Source: JAOADN01 sp049323795
GTDB taxonomy: Bacteria; Pseudomonadota; Alphaproteobacteria; Rhodobacterales; Rhodobacteraceae
Reading direction: 5' to 3'
Assembly (NCBI GenBank): GCA_049323795.1
Contig: JBMOOH010000025.1
Coordinates: 1 to 21,947, forward strand
DNA: 21,947 nucleotides
Shown: positions 21,525 through 21,947 of the stretch, in pieces
How the letters are laid out: the number at the start of each line of letters is the position of its first letter
How positions within the stretch are numbered: the first letter of the stretch is position 1
Notes under the pieces: generated by a model
Seen by the model: the letters and a program-made list of their open reading frames with translations, nothing else
Database searches by the model: none
What the model was told of the DNA's origin: nothing
Translations under genes and position numbers: made by a program

Positions 21525-21947
21525 CTATACCAACGGACCGGCGTTACTGCAGAACTCGCGCCTGAGGCGTGGCCTCCCCTTTCCCCGCCGGTGTCCGACG
21601 AGGCGGACGGCCCCGGCGGTACCGAGGGCGGGGAAGCGGTTCATCGGGGCGGCGCGGATCTGGATCTCGGCGGTCTGGCGGGCGCGGTCTCCGGTCCGGG
21701 GCTTCCGGATGGCCCTGCCGTAGTGCCGGGTGGCGCGCAGGGTTTCGTTTCTGGCGATCGCGGCCGGGGCGTCCGCCTTTCGGGCTCGCCCGTTCCTGCG
21801 GATGGGGATGATCGCGGCGCCTTGCCGGCCGATGATGGCGGTGTGGCAGCGGCGCATGTCCTGGGCGCCGTCCGCAGCCAGGTCATCGCCTTCCCCGGCC
21901 GGACCGGCAGGGGCTCCGCTCATGCGGCGCGACGCGGCCGGACCAGT
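21525..21947 (-). pseudogene. IS5-family transposase remnant, internally deleted and cut by the window edge
   Basis: The minus strand encodes DGAQDMRRCHTAIIGRQGAA, then AAIARNETLRATRHYGRAI and RQTAEIQIRAAPMNRFPALGTA. This is the C-terminal half of an IS5-family transposase similar to the IS903 group. Compared with my memory of intact members, the stretch normally holding the SRVETKM-like catalytic glutamate between the TRHYGRA and RQTAEIQ blocks is missing, an in-frame loss of about 30 residues. The part before DGAQD is also unusual. The reading passes the usual end (ALGTAE...) and continues to near 21525. GGCGTTACTGCAGAACT at about 21540 may be the old terminal repeat. Not functional. Confidence 0.75.

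Noticed and set aside
1..21947. CRISPR array, prophage or toxin-antitoxin module
   Set aside because: No regularly spaced repeats, phage structural genes or paired small toxin/antitoxin genes are visible on either strand.

Overview
The window reads as chromosomal DNA of a GC-rich alphaproteobacterium, most likely in the order Rhodobacterales. Supporting signs are a VPLPA-type C-terminal sorting protein, a fabB-fabI pair, an NDUFS4-like complex I accessory subunit, an ExoD-family protein, and uniformly high GC with long empty antisense frames. Species cannot be fixed from sequence alone.

Layout. 1-31: probable first codons of an IS630-type transposase cut by the window edge. 123-2927: small housekeeping and stress genes (FNT channel, zinc-ribbon protein, ABM-domain protein, rhodanese, GlsB/YeaQ-type membrane protein, SPW protein). 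3364-6295: a secreted or surface VPLPA-CTERM protein, then uvrB. 6642-7536: NDUFS4-like subunit overlapping a GNAT acetyltransferase, then tRNA-Arg(UCU). 7638-10440: a visibly AT-richer accessory patch with a MarR regulator divergent from an ABM gene and a membrane-protein gene. That membrane gene is split by a complete 1232-bp IS3-family element (20-bp perfect terminal repeats, 4-bp GGCC duplication) and also carries two single-base frameshifts. A probable truncated carboxymuconolactone decarboxylase start lies at the right border of the patch.

10406-15270, all on the minus strand: an ExoD-family membrane protein, a mandelate racemase/muconate lactonizing-type enzyme, the tail of a decayed enol-lactonase-like hydrolase, and three genes chained by ATGA overlaps (2-haloacid dehalogenase, alpha/beta hydrolase, Thr/Ser dehydratase-like PLP enzyme). 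The enzymes of this stretch look catabolic. 15456-17498: fabI and fabB, an unsaturated fatty-acid synthesis unit whose usual partner fabA is not next to it. 17818-20348, plus strand: a frameshifted NAD(P)-dependent reductase, an alpha/beta hydrolase and an APH-family kinase. This block lies between two ~80-bp direct repeats that both contain the fabB translation start. 20618-21523: an EamA/DMT exporter. 21525-21947: an internally deleted IS5-family transposase remnant.

No clearly undescribed system was found. The most informative points are the reconstructable IS3 insertion into a MarR-controlled operon, the duplicated fabB leader bracketing a gene block, the ATGA-coupled dehalogenase operon, and two enzymes with unusual active-site residues (Phe146 in FabI; no Asp at the first metal position of the enolase-superfamily protein).
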